Positions 22,148-34,669 are shown, numbered from the stretch's first letter. The stretch is 64,000 nt of DNA from Lantana camara (GCA_037501455.1 CM074858.1:44885001-44949000), one strand, 5' to 3'. Program-made: numbers and translations. The notes: generated by a model not told the origin, from the sequence alone.

Positions 22148-24958
22148 GTGAGGGTGTTTTCGTTCTAGTCACATATTAAACCCTACAACCGTGCGTGACA
22201 AGTCTGGCCAAAACCTAATATATAATTATGCATGGTTTTCAAATGAATTTATCGAGTTAACATTTTCACAAGGTTTATGAAATATATTATGCTTCTTATG
22301 AATCAAATGTTTTGGCGAGATTATGCATGTATGTTATGTTCACGGGCCCAGGAATTTAGTACATGTGGCTATCCGGGGAGGCAAGGGCCGACGGTGATCC
22401 CATGTGCTGATTCCATTTATGTTCAACGACGAAACGGATCTCGTTAGGAGTTTTGACGAGAAAATGCTAGTCGGGCAATGAGGACTCATGAATCTCATTG
22501 CCATTATGTATGAGGTGGTCGGGTCTTGCAAGCCCGTCCACCGCCGGAGGAAGAAGGTTGGAACTTATTTTATGACTATGATTATGTTATAATTGTTATG
22601 CACCGTGCGGGAAGGCCGGGATACGGATTGCCCAAACGACTATGTCTTATGTTATGTTATATGATTTGTATGTATTATAATATATTGCATGATCACATAT
22701 TTCAAGTATTAATGATATTTGTCGTACACGGTCGGAGTTTGGTTGGAAATGATGCACGCTCACTCGCCGAGCCTTTATGTTTATGTATGAATTGTGAACG
22801 TAATGAATTTAATATGATTAATCGTAAAGTCCGAGTATTGCTCAGCTATTCTCTTGCCCTTTTGGGAACTAACTCTAAATAAAATTTTGCTCGGGATTTA
22901 TGATTTGCATGTGCATGTTTTATATATACGTATATCGCTCCTGCTCACTCAATCTTCTAGAGACTGACCCTCTCCCTCCCCAATCTTTTAGTGCGCAGGT
23001 TTGGCGTTGAAGTTTTGGGCTAGGCGGATTGGTGTTGAGTCTTTGAGTCGGTCAGGTTATGTTAGAAGGGTCTTTGCACTCGCATATGTATTTAAATTGT
23101 GTATGATTCGACTTTGTAAGCTTATGAAGTTAAATCTTTATGTATTTGTTACTGAATTGCCTTGCTGGGCTTGTTATGAGTTAAAAAGAGGCCTGAGGAG
23201 CCCAAGTCTGCTTGTGGTTTGTGTGTTTAATTTATGCAGGACCGTGGCCAATGCATGTGTTTGGTTTTAATTCTTCCACTGTATTATGTTTTGTTGGTTG
23301 GTTATAATTACAGGGTCTAAGTTCAGCCTAGCTTAGGAGGTTTGTTTTGTTTGTCTCCCCGTTCGCTATGGTTTGATACGGGTGCGGATTTCCCATTTCG
23401 TTACCTGTGTTGAGTCATAGTGCAGGGGATGTGGTGCCTCACGTGTGGGGTGCTACACTTTGGATAATGAACGAAATGATTTTATTCATAGGCAATCACT
23501 TTTTTATGTGCTTATTTAAGTCTGGTTGGTTTGACTGTATTTTGTATGTACTGAACTCCCCTAATCCGATGAGGACATTAAGAACTTTGTCGTTATGGGA
23601 ATGACAAATGAAACAATTTCTTAACTCCATAGGTGAGGATTAGAAACTTCTCCAAGTCAATGAGTCTGATAAACAGTAGGAGTGTCGACCTTGAATCTGT
23701 TGAGACTTGCTTATGTGATTATGTCTTTTTGAAGGATCACTCAGTTTCATGGAGTGATAAGTGCATACGTTGATGCGTTCATAACACATACGGGTGATTA
23801 TTACAAGAACTTCATCACTGAGATGTCCCGTGTGAGAACATTCCTAAATGGGAAAGGAAGTTTCCAGAAACTTCCGGATTAGAAAATATCTCACAGGTCA
23901 ATGAGGTGATTTATTAATCCTTAAACTTGAGGTTCTGTAATGGCTTATATGAGCTAACTCTGTAATCTTTGATATAGGCTCAAAAGGGTGCCGTCATATA
24001 GACACCTGAACCACGACCTATATTGGGATTACACAAGTGGCATATGAAGAATTATTAGAATCGATAAAGGATCTACAGTTGTTAAGAACAAGAATGATCT
24101 CTTACTGATTAAGTTGTTCGTAGTCCATTAAACATTAAACCCTTAGCCAAGGTCGATAAAAGATCAAGACATCTAGAAAATGGGGTTTTCTAGGATTGAG
24201 ATCGAAATGGATATGAAACTAACTTAACTTTAAAGATCAAGAATATTTAGACCCTGAGAATATTCCCATACCTTACTTCTTGATTAAGAGATGGAGTTGT
24301 AGGAGGATCGTATTTCATTGATTGTCATTGACTGAAAGGTTCTTCGATTCATTTCGTTATTCGGCTAGGGGTCACACACCCATTGCTAGATTACGGTAGT
24401 GTGATATCTGAAGTGATTAATTAATTAGGGAATTAATTAATTACTATCACTGCTAATCGAATAATGAACCTAAAGGGTCACACACAAATGCCAGAATACG
24501 AGAGTTATGGTAGGACGTTAATATGATTAACGAAAGATCACAATAGTTGATCGAAACGAGGCATAAAACGTGACTGCTGCCACGTGTCATGCACATGTGG
24601 CTTCACGCATGGCCTCGTGCGTGTGGTTTATTCCACACGCGAATTCTTTTTCTAGAATTAATTAATTTTAATTTTTTAATTAATTTTAAATTAATTGTTA
24701 AGACTATTCTCAAATAAACTTAACCCAATAAATAATTAATTAGGAATTAAATTATTTATTGAATCTTGACTTTTAACTTTAGGAAAGTTAAAAAGTCCAA
24801 CTTCCTATTGTAGGAGAGAAAATGTTGTTCTTGCAAAGACTTGGAGAATAAGTTGATGACTTATTATTCCAATTCAATTAATAATTAAATGAGTTAATTA
24901 GTGAGCAAGAAAACAAAACCACTAGGTTTAGGAAACCCTAAGTGGCTGAACCACCTTG

Positions 24959-24966
24959 TATAAATA
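24959..24966 (+). promoter_or_regulatory. TATA box, Copia-1 3' LTR
   Basis: TATAAATA lies about 380 bases before the LTR end, the same relative place as in Copia-2. Confidence 0.5.
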
Positions 24967-25345
24967 CAAGGGGTGGTGCTTCTCTTATTCTTTAGACCAA
25001 CACTCAAGAAGTGTTAAGTTTTTTGAGAAAATCCAAAAGAAAAGTTTTCAAAGAAAATCCTAACCTAACATAAGCCATAGAACTAGTATTCTAACTCGCT
25101 TGATCATGTTCTAGGACTGGTGTGGATACGCTTTGGAGGGCTTCTAATTTGGAGTCTAATTCGAAGGTCATTCGAGGGATTTCGCTTGAAGGGTGTTCGT
25201 TAGGCGGGAACGACATCAGTAGAAAGCTTCTACCTTTTTAAGTTTCTAAAACAACCTACGATACGATACGGAAATTGTAAGATAACGATTACAGTATTGG
25301 AAAATTTTAAACTTCCGCTGCTCAACTCTTTCATGTTTTCCAACA

Positions 25346-26529
25346 GAAAGAATGGGCAATCTCAAACATCTCGTAAGTTGAGTTCGATCGTGTTTTACAG
25401 TCATCGATCAACTTCTTTCCAGGCAGCTTCAACTGTTTTACAAGGTCAGCAAACAATAGCACTCTACTTTTTGACTTTCGAATATCGATACTATCTCGAA
25501 CAATAGTGATTATGCTCTTGATCTCATTCAGACCGTCTTGTGCTATGAGATTTAAAACATGCGCCGTGCACCTAACATGAAAGAGCTTCCCATCACAGAG
25601 TCGACTGTTTCTATTGAAAGAATCCTTTATTATAGTAATAGCAACTTCGTTGGCACTAGTATTGTCAACTAAAACGGTCAAGATTTTTTTTTCTATTTCC
25701 CATTCATTTGCACACCTTAAGACCGCATCTGCAATTAATAAGCCATTGTGAGGAGGTGGAAGTCGATAAAGTTGAGAACTCGTTTGTTTAACTTCCAGCT
25801 TGAATCAACCTAATGGACTGTGATCACCATGTACTCAAGCTTTTGACTTTTGGATTTCCATAAGTCCGTTGTCGAGCATATCTTTTCCACACTTTTTAAT
25901 GCATTCTTCAAGATACCCTTCTCCATTTCATATACCATAAAATAATTTTTCTTTCCTGTTGTTCTGTATATACCTTTCCATTCCGGCATCCCCCGCTTGC
26001 AAAATATATTAAACCCCTCAAACTCCACAAATGTGAAAGGAATATTATGCATCATCAACATAATGGCTGCTGCTTCTTTCATCTTCTCCATATCAAATTT
26101 ACCATCTTGTAATGGAGGTCATGTGGTGTTTGCAGGACCAAACCCTAAACGCATTTGCTTGGCATCTTTTGCACTTTTCTTCCTTTCCATGTCCAAGTAT
26201 TTTTCACACACTTTGAGCTGTCTGGTCATGTGCCATGTAGTACTTATCTTTGTTTTAACAAAAGTTTTACCGCAATACTTGCATTTATACCTCTCCACCT
26301 CTTTGTCATCTTTTATCACCTCCATAACAGACCACACAAGATATTTTTTTGTTCTCTTTGGCTGTTCAAAAGGGTTTTCGCTAGTTGTATCTCCAGTTTG
26401 AGTGTCCTCTTGGACCTTCTTCATTTTTTCTTCAGGTTCAGGATCAGTTGTATTTCCTTCCCCTTCTTCAGAAAATGTGATAGGAGTCATGGGAGTTGTT
26501 GATTCAATTTCTGAACCCGAGGTAGACAT
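25346..26529 (-). pseudogene. hAT transposase (BED finger, RICESLEEPER type), broken and truncated
   Basis: The reading frame starts at 26529. An acidic N-terminus leads to a BED-type zinc finger (YKCKYCGKTF then TRQLKVC, about residues 77-105) in which the usual zinc-binding His of HLKxC appears as Gln. Further on are STTDLWKSKSQ, VDNTSANEVA, VRCTAHVLNLIAQDGL and TRSNSTYEMFE, the standard order of hAT transposases. The frame is broken near 26118 by a stop, again after 25810, and by a frameshift near 25760. Copia-1 removes everything downstream, including the dimerisation domain. A full protein would be about 600-700 residues. The family is certain; this copy is inactive. Confidence 0.9.
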
Positions 26530-27871
26530 TTTTTGACAGACTACAAATTATTAAGAAGAAAAAAATTATTAACAGAATATAAACTCATTTACAAAAACTC
26601 ATACAAGAATGCAGTCTTAAATGCAAAAGATGCAACTTATCCTCCAATAGCATAATATGATATTGTAAATTCAGAACAAATTATATATATAAATGCACAA
26701 ATTATTTTACAAACTAAGTCGGCTGAGTGGTTTTGGAAGTTTTTCTAGATAAGATTTGATAAAGATGCAAAAACAATAGATGAATGAACCATAAGAACAA
26801 TGAGTTTTAGAAGAACAAAGTATGTTTATGGGATAATTAATTTATGAATATTTAGACTAGTGGTCTGATAGTAGACAAAATTGATTTGAATTTAAAGCTC
26901 ATTCATCTACTTCTCTCCCCAGTAAGAGAGTGGCAAGGATTCTAAAATAAAAGAGTAGTTGATTCTTGCAACTAGCATCCTGAAACATAGTACTGTTATC
27001 ATACTATAGTTTATTGCTATCCAACACAGATTACACTCCAGCATCTCATGAAAAATTCAAAACTACCATCTTTCTATATAACACCACGCATCATGAACAA
27101 CATTACAACACTTTACTCATCTTAAACGAACGTTTGAAACTTGGCTACAACATATAAATTAAAGAAAATAAATGCGAAAAAATGAAAATATTACCTGGAG
27201 CTGGTGGCTTAAACAACGATGGTAGGGCGTGAGGGCGGCGAGGCGCGGGTGGCCGTTGAGGAGAGGGTTGTGGTCTTTACGGTACCGGTGGTGGTCGTGG
27301 AGGCGGAATAACTACTATGTAGGTGAGATTCGCGATGAAAGATGTTGGGCGACGCAGTAACAGTCGCGATGGTGGATAGTTGAAACGGTAGTGCACCTGC
27401 GGTGGACGGTGACGACACTGCTATAGCTGGTGGTGGATCTGCTATGGATGGTGGTGGCTGAGAGAGAGGGACGATTTGGGGGCGGCTAGGGTTCTTCGCA
27501 AAAAGGGAAGAATGTGTTTGGAAATGCGAAAGTATGTCTGATTGATTTTCATTCAGATATAAAATTCATTTTTCTATTTTTTTATTCTATTATATAGTAT
27601 AAATAATATATTATATAAAGTATAATATATTATAAAAGTAAAAATAAAAATAAATAAATAATAATTTCATAATTAATAATAATATATATATATATTTAAT
27701 ATATATAATTTTTAATTAAAATATTAGAAAGAATGGGTTCGAGTTCGATTCGTGAATGCTACGAACCGAGCCAGGGTTCGATTCTGGTTCGTTTACCCCG
27801 AACTCAAGCCCGAGCCTTCATTGATTCGGCTTGTCAGGCTCGCAAACGGGCTCATCTTGTTTACATCCCTA
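25346..27871 (-). mobile_element. hAT-1: 5' half of an autonomous hAT element
   Basis: The right terminus reads GTTTACATCCCTA at 27859-27871, which on the minus strand is TAGGGATGTAAAC, a typical plant hAT inverted-repeat end. An 8-base TSD would be CTCCTATG (27872-27879), but its partner is off the left edge because Copia-1 cuts the element at 25345. Reading leftwards there is a GC-rich first exon (to about 27195), a donor CCAG|GTAATA, an intron of about 650 bases, an acceptor TTTGTAG near 26543, and the broken transposase. A frame at 27209-27418 lies in this first exon and is not recognised. Confidence 0.8.
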
Positions 27872-28722
27872 CTCCTATGTACTGCCTTACATGAATTCAA
27901 GTATGTCTTTATGTCTGGATGATTGTTGAATAATTGTCATGAAATTTCGCTACATGTTATGATATGATTTAACAATATTTTGTCTTGTTCATATGATATC
28001 GTTATATGTTATTAAGTTCGTTGAGGTAGTTTCAACTTGCTTAGGTGACTATATGGTTTATGGATAGAAACTTATAGTTATTGACCACTTACGGATGAAG
28101 TTTGGATTAACTGAGGCTCTCGTATTATTACATAATACCATTTTATGTAGGTGAGGTTTAATTCTATTTTCAACTGGAACTATGAAATTACGTATGTGCT
28201 CAAATGTTTCAAAGCTAACTCCTAAAGGTTTTAAAGATCTTTGTTTTTAAAAGTTAAAACCCTCCCTTATTAGGGTAGTGTTTTCGGTTTTAAAATATTC
28301 TATTTTGTTTGATATTTTGATTACTTAAGAATATTCAGTTTCGCTCAAAGATGTATTATTTTGCCAAAAGATACTGTTTTTTGCTTTCTGTACTGTTTAC
28401 AGTTATACTGTTCTGGTTAAAGTATTATTTTCTTATTCTTGTGTGTGCTTTAACGCACTTCTTAAATTCTGTAAAATGCAAGATTTGGGCATTCTGTTCT
28501 GTTGGGCCCTGACGGTATAGTTGAGTGGTAGATCGGGAGGCGTGCGCCAATGGCTACTATGATATTGGCCGTCCCTATTCGTCATGATGATGGTTATAAT
28601 CGAAGGTTGGTTATACCATACCATGATCGGGAGAGGTGGATGTAATTCCTCCCATTCCTATTTACCTCACCGCAGGGTAGCTCCCTAGGCGCGACAAGCG
28701 GAGGGAAAAGGATGATGCATGT
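27872..28722 (+). mobile_element. LTR-F: fragment of a long LTR
   Basis: No gene. The order of modules, GTAGGTGAGG near 28148 and then TTGGGCCCTGACGG near 28502, matches the middle of the long LTRs on the plus strand. The left side is cut by hAT-1 and the right side by LTR-C, so neither end remains. Confidence 0.5.
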
Positions 28723-29818
28723 TGTAGCGCCCAAGCGCGAGACGCCACATCCCCCGCACCAAGACCCGACCCGTATATGATATGGGAAGTCCATACACGT
28801 GCCAAGTCTAGGCGAACGGGGACGCAACACACTTGCTATGCTAGGTGGGAGCTAACCCTTAAAACCAATCAAGTGCTAGAGAATAAAATCAAAGAAATTC
28901 ACGAAAGCAGAAGCAAAACGGTAACGCCCCGACGAGGGCATCCACGCTTATCCCATGCTACGAACCTAGCTTGTATATAGAATTGCTATCCATATACCCA
29001 TCAAGACCGAAGCAAGCAATGACAAATGGACATCCTAGCTAGGCGGTGCTAGACTCACAAAGCGAGTAAATCAAACACAAGTATGCGAAAGCTTAAATTA
29101 AAACATAACAAGTGCATAAAATTCATTCATTCATCAAATAAAGTGACCAACACGGTCCAACACAAAATGCTCAAAGTACGGAATGTAAAACCAACCTAAT
29201 GACCAACACGGTCCAAACTAACATAATAAAATATCAAACATACTAAACCCATAAATCCCTAAATATAACATAAAACGTAAAGTATACTACAAGCATAACG
29301 AGTACAAACTAGACTAAAAGACAAGACTCTGAACAAGATCCCACCTAGCTTGACTCCAAAATACAACCTGCGGACATGAAGGTAAATGAGGTCAGTTCAA
29401 AAGGAACCGGTGAGGAGAAGTTACATAATATAAGTGATATAAGAGTTCAATGCATGCTCAAAACAAAGACGTTCATGATCCAACTTATAAATAAATGCAA
29501 GTTTTATAAAACGAATCATGAACCAAAGCACCGGCTCGGCGAATACGAGCATTCCATCCTTACTTCTCAAACTAATCGAAATCAAACCAATCCATCCTTA
29601 CACCATTGATATCGTGGGTGTACGGCTCCCGAACATCCTTACCATATGAAGAGACGGGTCCATGAAACCGGCCTCTCCCTTGCAAACCTTAACCCGAAAC
29701 CTCCTCGGAGTTTTAGTTAACAAGTTCTTACATGTGAAAACTTTGAATGAGGACATCTGTCGGCCCTTGCCTTCCCGGAATATCACTCGCCTTGGTCCCC
29801 GAGTGCTAGAACATCAAA

Positions 29819-29840
29819 CCAAGCAAGCGTCCTTGCTTGG
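29819..29840. repeat. Perfect hairpin in LTR-C
   Basis: Nine-base arms CCAAGCAAG and CTTGCTTGG around the loop CGTC. It lies beside the GACAGATG/CGGCCC block of the LTR and is not part of the palindrome cluster. Confidence 0.8.
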
Positions 29841-30527
29841 GGCAACAAACCTCGCTACACAACTCTTACGTACATAATATTCAAGGAAAGTTCCAAAAGC
29901 GTTTTGGGTACTTATCCCATATACCAACTCAAGTTTTATTTGCAAACTATTTTCCATATACAATAACCGTAATACGAGCAATGTAGACAAAACTTGGCTT
30001 ATAAAACCTACATATACGCTTTGAAAACGGAAGTTTAAAACCATCAAACATGATAGGCTATAGGTGTCCACAGTTTTGAAAACATTTTATATCATAACTC
30101 CAAAGGCCGACCATGAGCAAACAAGCTACTCGTCCGGAGACTCACCACCTAAATAAGACAAATGTACCGACAAGGGTGAGACACGAATCAAAACCAATTA
30201 AGATGATGTAGGGCTTCAAGATAAATGTAGATATGCTCATGATGTTCAATGAATGTCCAAGGATGGCATAACTTTAGCAATTACAATCACACAACACCAT
30301 ATGAGACACGTATCAAACTTCCAAGTTATGAGGCATGCAATTAACAACATGTGAATCACACTTAGCACATTCTTACACATAATCGAAAGTGTTCAAGACA
30401 TTACAATTCACATAAACATGACTTCAAGTCTAATATATCATGCTAGGGCTGGGAGAAGTGTAAAGAAAGTGAAAACGAAGCAAAACGATTAAGATCACAA
30501 AAACTCAAATTTTGGACCCGAGAGTCA

Positions 30528-30651
30528 CCAAACGGTCGTTTGGCCTTATAAAGCCATTTCCAAATGCCCGTTTGGACTTAAAAATCGGTATAGTAGCTTT
30601 CTACACAAGCGTTTGGGGTTTTAGTTCAAATTCTAAACCCCCGTTTGGAAT
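30528..30651. repeat. Palindrome cluster of LTR-C (four units)
   Basis: Units are 30528-30543 (arms CCAAACG/CGTTTGG), 30559-30576 (arms TCCAAATG/CGTTTGGA, one mismatch), a half-decayed copy near 30605-30616, and 30630-30651 (arms ending AAAC/GTTT within ATTC...GAAT). All share CGTTTGG. Confidence 0.8.
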
Positions 30652-30703
30652 GTTACTGTTGCAAAATTCAATTATGAACACAAGTTTAAACATGGTGAAA
30701 AAT

Positions 30704-33317
30704 CGTAACACCCCTCATGGTGGGGCACCACATCCCCCGCACTAAGACCCGACACGTGTACGAAATGGAAAGTCCACACACGCACCAAGTCAAAGCGAAC
30801 GGGTGACAAAGAAAAACCTAACCTAAGCTAGGCACTACCTAAACCCCGTATAGATGAAAATATGCAAAACCTGAATGCGGAAGCGGTAACACTTAAACGG
30901 GTTCAACTAGCATAGATACCTAATCCCGAAATCCAACAGAAATCATAAATCAACTACTCGGGTTCAACTAATAAAGGAAACCTATCCTAACCTGTCCCGA
31001 ATAGCATACAATAGTAACGGGTTCAACTAATCCAAGCCCTGTCCTAACCTGTCCCGAAAATTCATACATTCAAAGCCTAACCATAAACTTGTACATAATA
31101 ACATAACATAACTAATAAATTAAACTTATACGTTAAAGAACTTATATCAAATTCAAAAGAATACAAAAACGTGTACAAATACAAAGACTGAACTCAACTC
31201 GGACAAGTGTTCATGTTGTGCTTCTAATGTGGTGTCGTGATCAAATTAGGCATATTAATGCTCAAGTATTGCATACAATCTTAGTTTCTTAAATATTACA
31301 CAAACACCCCTTAGGCAAATTGATGAAGGTTTAGAAAAATTACATAAACATCCCCTAAGCAATTCTTTATGTTTGAAAACATTACACAAATATCCCTTCG
31401 TCAAATAACCAAGCAAATCTATATAACTATTCATTTTAAGCACATACCAATTCAAAGATTACGTGATTTCATCATATTACACCCTCACTTGATCGTTCTT
31501 TGGCACTTATACAAGTATGCAAGTAAGAAACAAGTTTAACATTTATTTCATGAGCATAAAGACTCCTAACCATGAATTTAACAACATACATTGAGTCTAC
31601 TACCTTCACGATTAAGAAGTTACATATTCAATTCTCGCTAAGTCATAAAATGCATAACCAATTCTTATATCACATAATGGATTCGAATTCAATTAAAGAG
31701 ATTAGACTTTAATTATAAAGCTTCAAGTTTAGGCATAATAACTTCTCTTAACATATCATGATTAGCATATTTATTTATCGATTGATAAAGTTTAATTAAT
31801 CGAAGTCATACAATTTATATATTTAGGGAAATTACACATGCACCCCTTCTAACTTAAGTAAATAGCACAAATACGATATATCGGAATTAAAATCAAAATT
31901 CAAAGCGTCAATACATATCTTTATTCATTTAATACATGATTTTGTATACATTGGAATACATTTCGATCGAGGAATCAAGAAATTAGCAATTAAAATACAT
32001 TTAAGCAATTGGAATAATCTCAATTACACAAAACAATTCATAACAAATAAACCGAGCGTCTGATTAACGAACAAAAAGTGGTGTTGGACTAACCACGATG
32101 GGGCGGACAAACTATCCGAAGGTCGCCGGATTGCCGCTGGAGCTACCGGAATAGTGGAGTTCAGCGGCCGCCGGAACGTGTAGGAAAAATCACTCGTGCA
32201 AGTAATCCTCGTCCTCGTTCCAGTTCCTCGATAAATTTCTGAAAATTCCAAGCCAATCATCCCCAATCTCAGATCCAATAATACGAAAACCCCAAAATCA
32301 TCAAAATCAAATTAGTTCCAAACCGGTGAACGAAAATCGAATCCGTAAAAGACATTGTCTTACCCGTGACGAGGCCTTCGAAATGCCCAAGGTAATGGCC
32401 TGAAAATATCGCCGGAGCTGACTTAGGCCTTTCAACCACCGTTGTGCCGCCACCAAATGGCCAAATACAGGGAAAGAAAGGTCTCGTCGTGCCGAACAAC
32501 TTTCGTGAAGGGCCCCTGGCCAAAAGATCGACGAAAAGGACCCCCGATGCCTGCCGAAAATCCTGCGGCCACCAAAAATGCGGAAACCACCACCTACGGC
32601 CAAAATCTGATCAAAACGATATCGAAAATGAACTCAAGAGGTCGGAAAAGGGTAGGAAACACCAACCTTCGTCGAAAAAAGTCGCTGGATCACTGCCGTG
32701 CTACTGTTCATGCACTGCCACCGCGAGGGGGCGGCGAGGTCGCGGTGGTCGGCCCCTCCTCCAGCCGCGACTGAAAATTGCGGATATCTCCACCTCCGCT
32801 TATCGTTAGGCTACGATCTTGGTACGGTGGTGCTCTCATCGTCGAGCTCTTCGAAATGGACTACTTATTCCTCGAATTCCGTCGAGAAACGACAGAGTTC
32901 CAAAGTAAGTGTGTGTTACGGTGTGGGGTGTGTGTTTTGTCCTGGGGAGCAGGAGAGGGAACGAGAGAGGGAGAGAGCTGGAGTTTGGCATGTTCAACGA
33001 GGATCTGAGTATTTTATCCCGGGTCCTCAACACACAGAAAGGCCGGAAGGAAGGGTTAACGACATCAGAATTGGGCAAACTTTAGAGTCTACGAACTCGT
33101 TTCGATGCCCCGAACACGTTAAAGGGGTCCAATAGGTCGAAATCTCGATCGGACGAGGAATGAACGAAAAACCCCTAAACAGAGAAAATTACAAACAGGC
33201 CCCTAAACTCTTAAATAGTTCAAAATAGGGTCACGTAAAACACAAAATCACACAATTAAACACATAAGAAAGTTGAAACGTGGCGTACCTTATATCTTGA
33301 ACGAACGGTATGTTACA
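30704..33317 (-). repeat. LARD-B 3' LTR (internally deleted)
   Basis: Runs from TGTAACATACCG (minus strand, at 33317) to GGGTGTTACG at 30704. Relative to the other LTR it lacks about 1.02 kb (the equivalent of 52947-53965) and about 140 bp (near 55530-55660). The first loss removes the exon-like block and the GGGCCC region. A GC-rich segment at 32440-33120 has frames on both strands; none resembles a known protein. Confidence 0.9.
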
Positions 33318-33636
33318 AACTCCCCTCCTTCAAAAGGACCTGTCCTCACGTCTGGAAGTAGGATTTTGAACGACTATGAGACAAACTCCACTTCACGCTT
33401 CAACTGCGCTACTCTGATCTCGGCAAACTGCAGACTCCTCGGATACTACTCCCATTGTTTGCGTCAACTCCCTTCGTAGTGTCTCGTTGTCACTGAGGTC
33501 CATCTGAGCACTTGACTGTTGGTCACTTCAATCTCATACGATCACCACTAGGCCACAACACCCAAAGATCGATACCGTTGCATCCTCCTCGCTTGCAAAC
33601 TTTCGTCAGGCCAAGCGTAACGTAACTGCAACAAAC

Positions 33637-34020
33637 AAGAGAGAATCCCATTTCTCAGCACGTAAGTGAGAGAACCCCGTCCCTCGGCACGCACAAGAGA
33701 GAGAACCCCGCCTCTCAGGCACACACAAAAGAGAGAACCCCATCTCTCAACCTATGTCTGAAAGATTCCACACCTCCCAGACATCTTAGTTTGAGAAAAT
33801 CCATCATTTCTCAAACCCTTAAATTCTAGAGAATCCCATATCCCTCGAATGCCTAAGTACAAGAGAATCCAACATCTCTAGTGGACAAATCTCAGAAATA
33901 ATCCAACATCTTTCTGTCACACCAATAGGGAGAATCCACATCTCCCTAGTACGTAAACAGAGAGAATTAAATCTCCCTCTCACTTAAATAGAGAGACGGT
34001 AACATCTCTCTAGCACATAA
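33637..34020. repeat. Twelve-unit tandem hairpin array in LARD-B
   Basis: Twelve units with a period of about 32 bases. Each is a short inverted repeat around a loop like ATCCNNCA or ACCCCG. The arms differ from unit to unit yet still pair: TTTGAGAAA/TTTCTCAAA at 33790-33815, TAGGGAGA/TCTCCCTA at 33926-33948, TAGAGAGA/TCTCTCTA at 33989-34012, and GTCTG/CAGAC at about 33756-33783. Confidence 0.88.
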
Positions 34021-34150
34021 GTGCAAGTAGTTAAGCACGTAGTGCAATTAACAATCATAACAATCAACGCGTCACAGTGGGCAAGTATGTCACATAATAA
34101 CAAGAATTAATTAAGTAAATGACGTATGTATGCTCGTGGCATGAATGCTT

Positions 34151-34166
34151 AGTGTACCGTTCACCG
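34151..34166 (-). other. Conserved internal box of LARD-B
   Basis: GTGTACCGTTCACC recurs in LARD-44 (47258-47274) and, with one change and in the same element orientation, in LARD-35 (39636-39653). Each time it lies just before the tandem array. Function unknown. Confidence 0.6.
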
Positions 34167-34657
34167 TGGTAAGGAAGTTAAGATTGCTAATTTCATTAAC
34201 TTGAGAGATAATCAGATCCTTGATCGGTTGGGGTTAGAACTTCCTGTTCAAATTTGCATCCTTGGTATCTCTTTGAAATACTCTGTCATCAATCTGGTAG
34301 AAGGGAGAAGTACTATCATGTCAACTATGATTTTAGTATCGTGGTGACACCTTGCAATTCACAAATTGAACAGATATCTATGCATGCAGGTTAGTACGTG
34401 AATATGTCAAATAATGAAAGTAAATAAGAGCACCGAGTTAATATAGATGCAACACGAAATTTCTAAAATTGATAGCGCATCAATAAAAATATTACGAAAA
34501 TCATAGTCATAGCATGGACACATTCACATAAGCTCAAACAAATTCATGCAGGGAAGTCAAAATTTCACGTCAAACAAAAGCAATGCACAAGTATTCCAAT
34601 GCCGTACGACCTAGACTGACACGACACGACTCCAGAGCACCGGTTCTGAACCTTGTA

Positions 34658-34669
34658 GCTCTGATACCA
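34658..34669 (-). other. LARD-B primer-binding site
   Basis: TGGTATCAGAGC on the minus strand, eight bases from the LTR edge at 34678, complementary to initiator methionine tRNA. Confidence 0.88.

Larger units (their letters stand above)
19630..23457 (+). mobile_element. LTR-S2: solo LTR with intact TSD
   Basis: A 3,828-bp solo LTR from TGTAACGTCCC to GGTGCTACA, flanked by CTTTG at 19625-19629 and 23458-23462. Removing it restores the Copia-1 LTR. It shows the shared plan most clearly: donor AAG|GTGAG at 20604, palindrome cluster 21058-21213, acceptor CTTTGTACAG before a 75-base block (22073-22147) ending CTAG|GTGAGG, a GGGCCC and GACGGTGATCCC block near 22345-22400, TCTAGAGACTGACCC near 22955, acceptor GCGCAG at 22998, CTAGGCGG at 23020, and CCGTTCGCTATG at 23359-23370. 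No protein is encoded. Confidence 0.92.
19560..25345 (+). repeat. Copia-1 3' LTR, split by LTR-S2
   Basis: It starts TATTAGGAATAGTGCCC (first G of TG mutated) and ends TTTTCCAACA. Without LTR-S2 and one TSD copy it is about 1,950 bp, matching the Copia-2 LTR length, and blocks of it (for example near 23640-23720) align with the Copia-2 LTR. The element lies inside the hAT transposase gene; GAAAG follows it, but the matching TSD copy is off the left edge of the window. Confidence 0.85.

Noticed and set aside
32269..32523. Small frame with a homologous frame at 55052-55330 (both begin MARGPSRKLFG)
   Set aside because: The two copies are the two LTRs of LARD-B, so similarity reflects duplication and not selection. 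The frames differ by indels and match no known protein.
33637..34020. Possible CRISPR-like array (regular repeats of about 32 bases)
   Set aside because: The repeated part is a hairpin with changing arms and there are no constant repeats with unique spacers; this is a plant retroelement.
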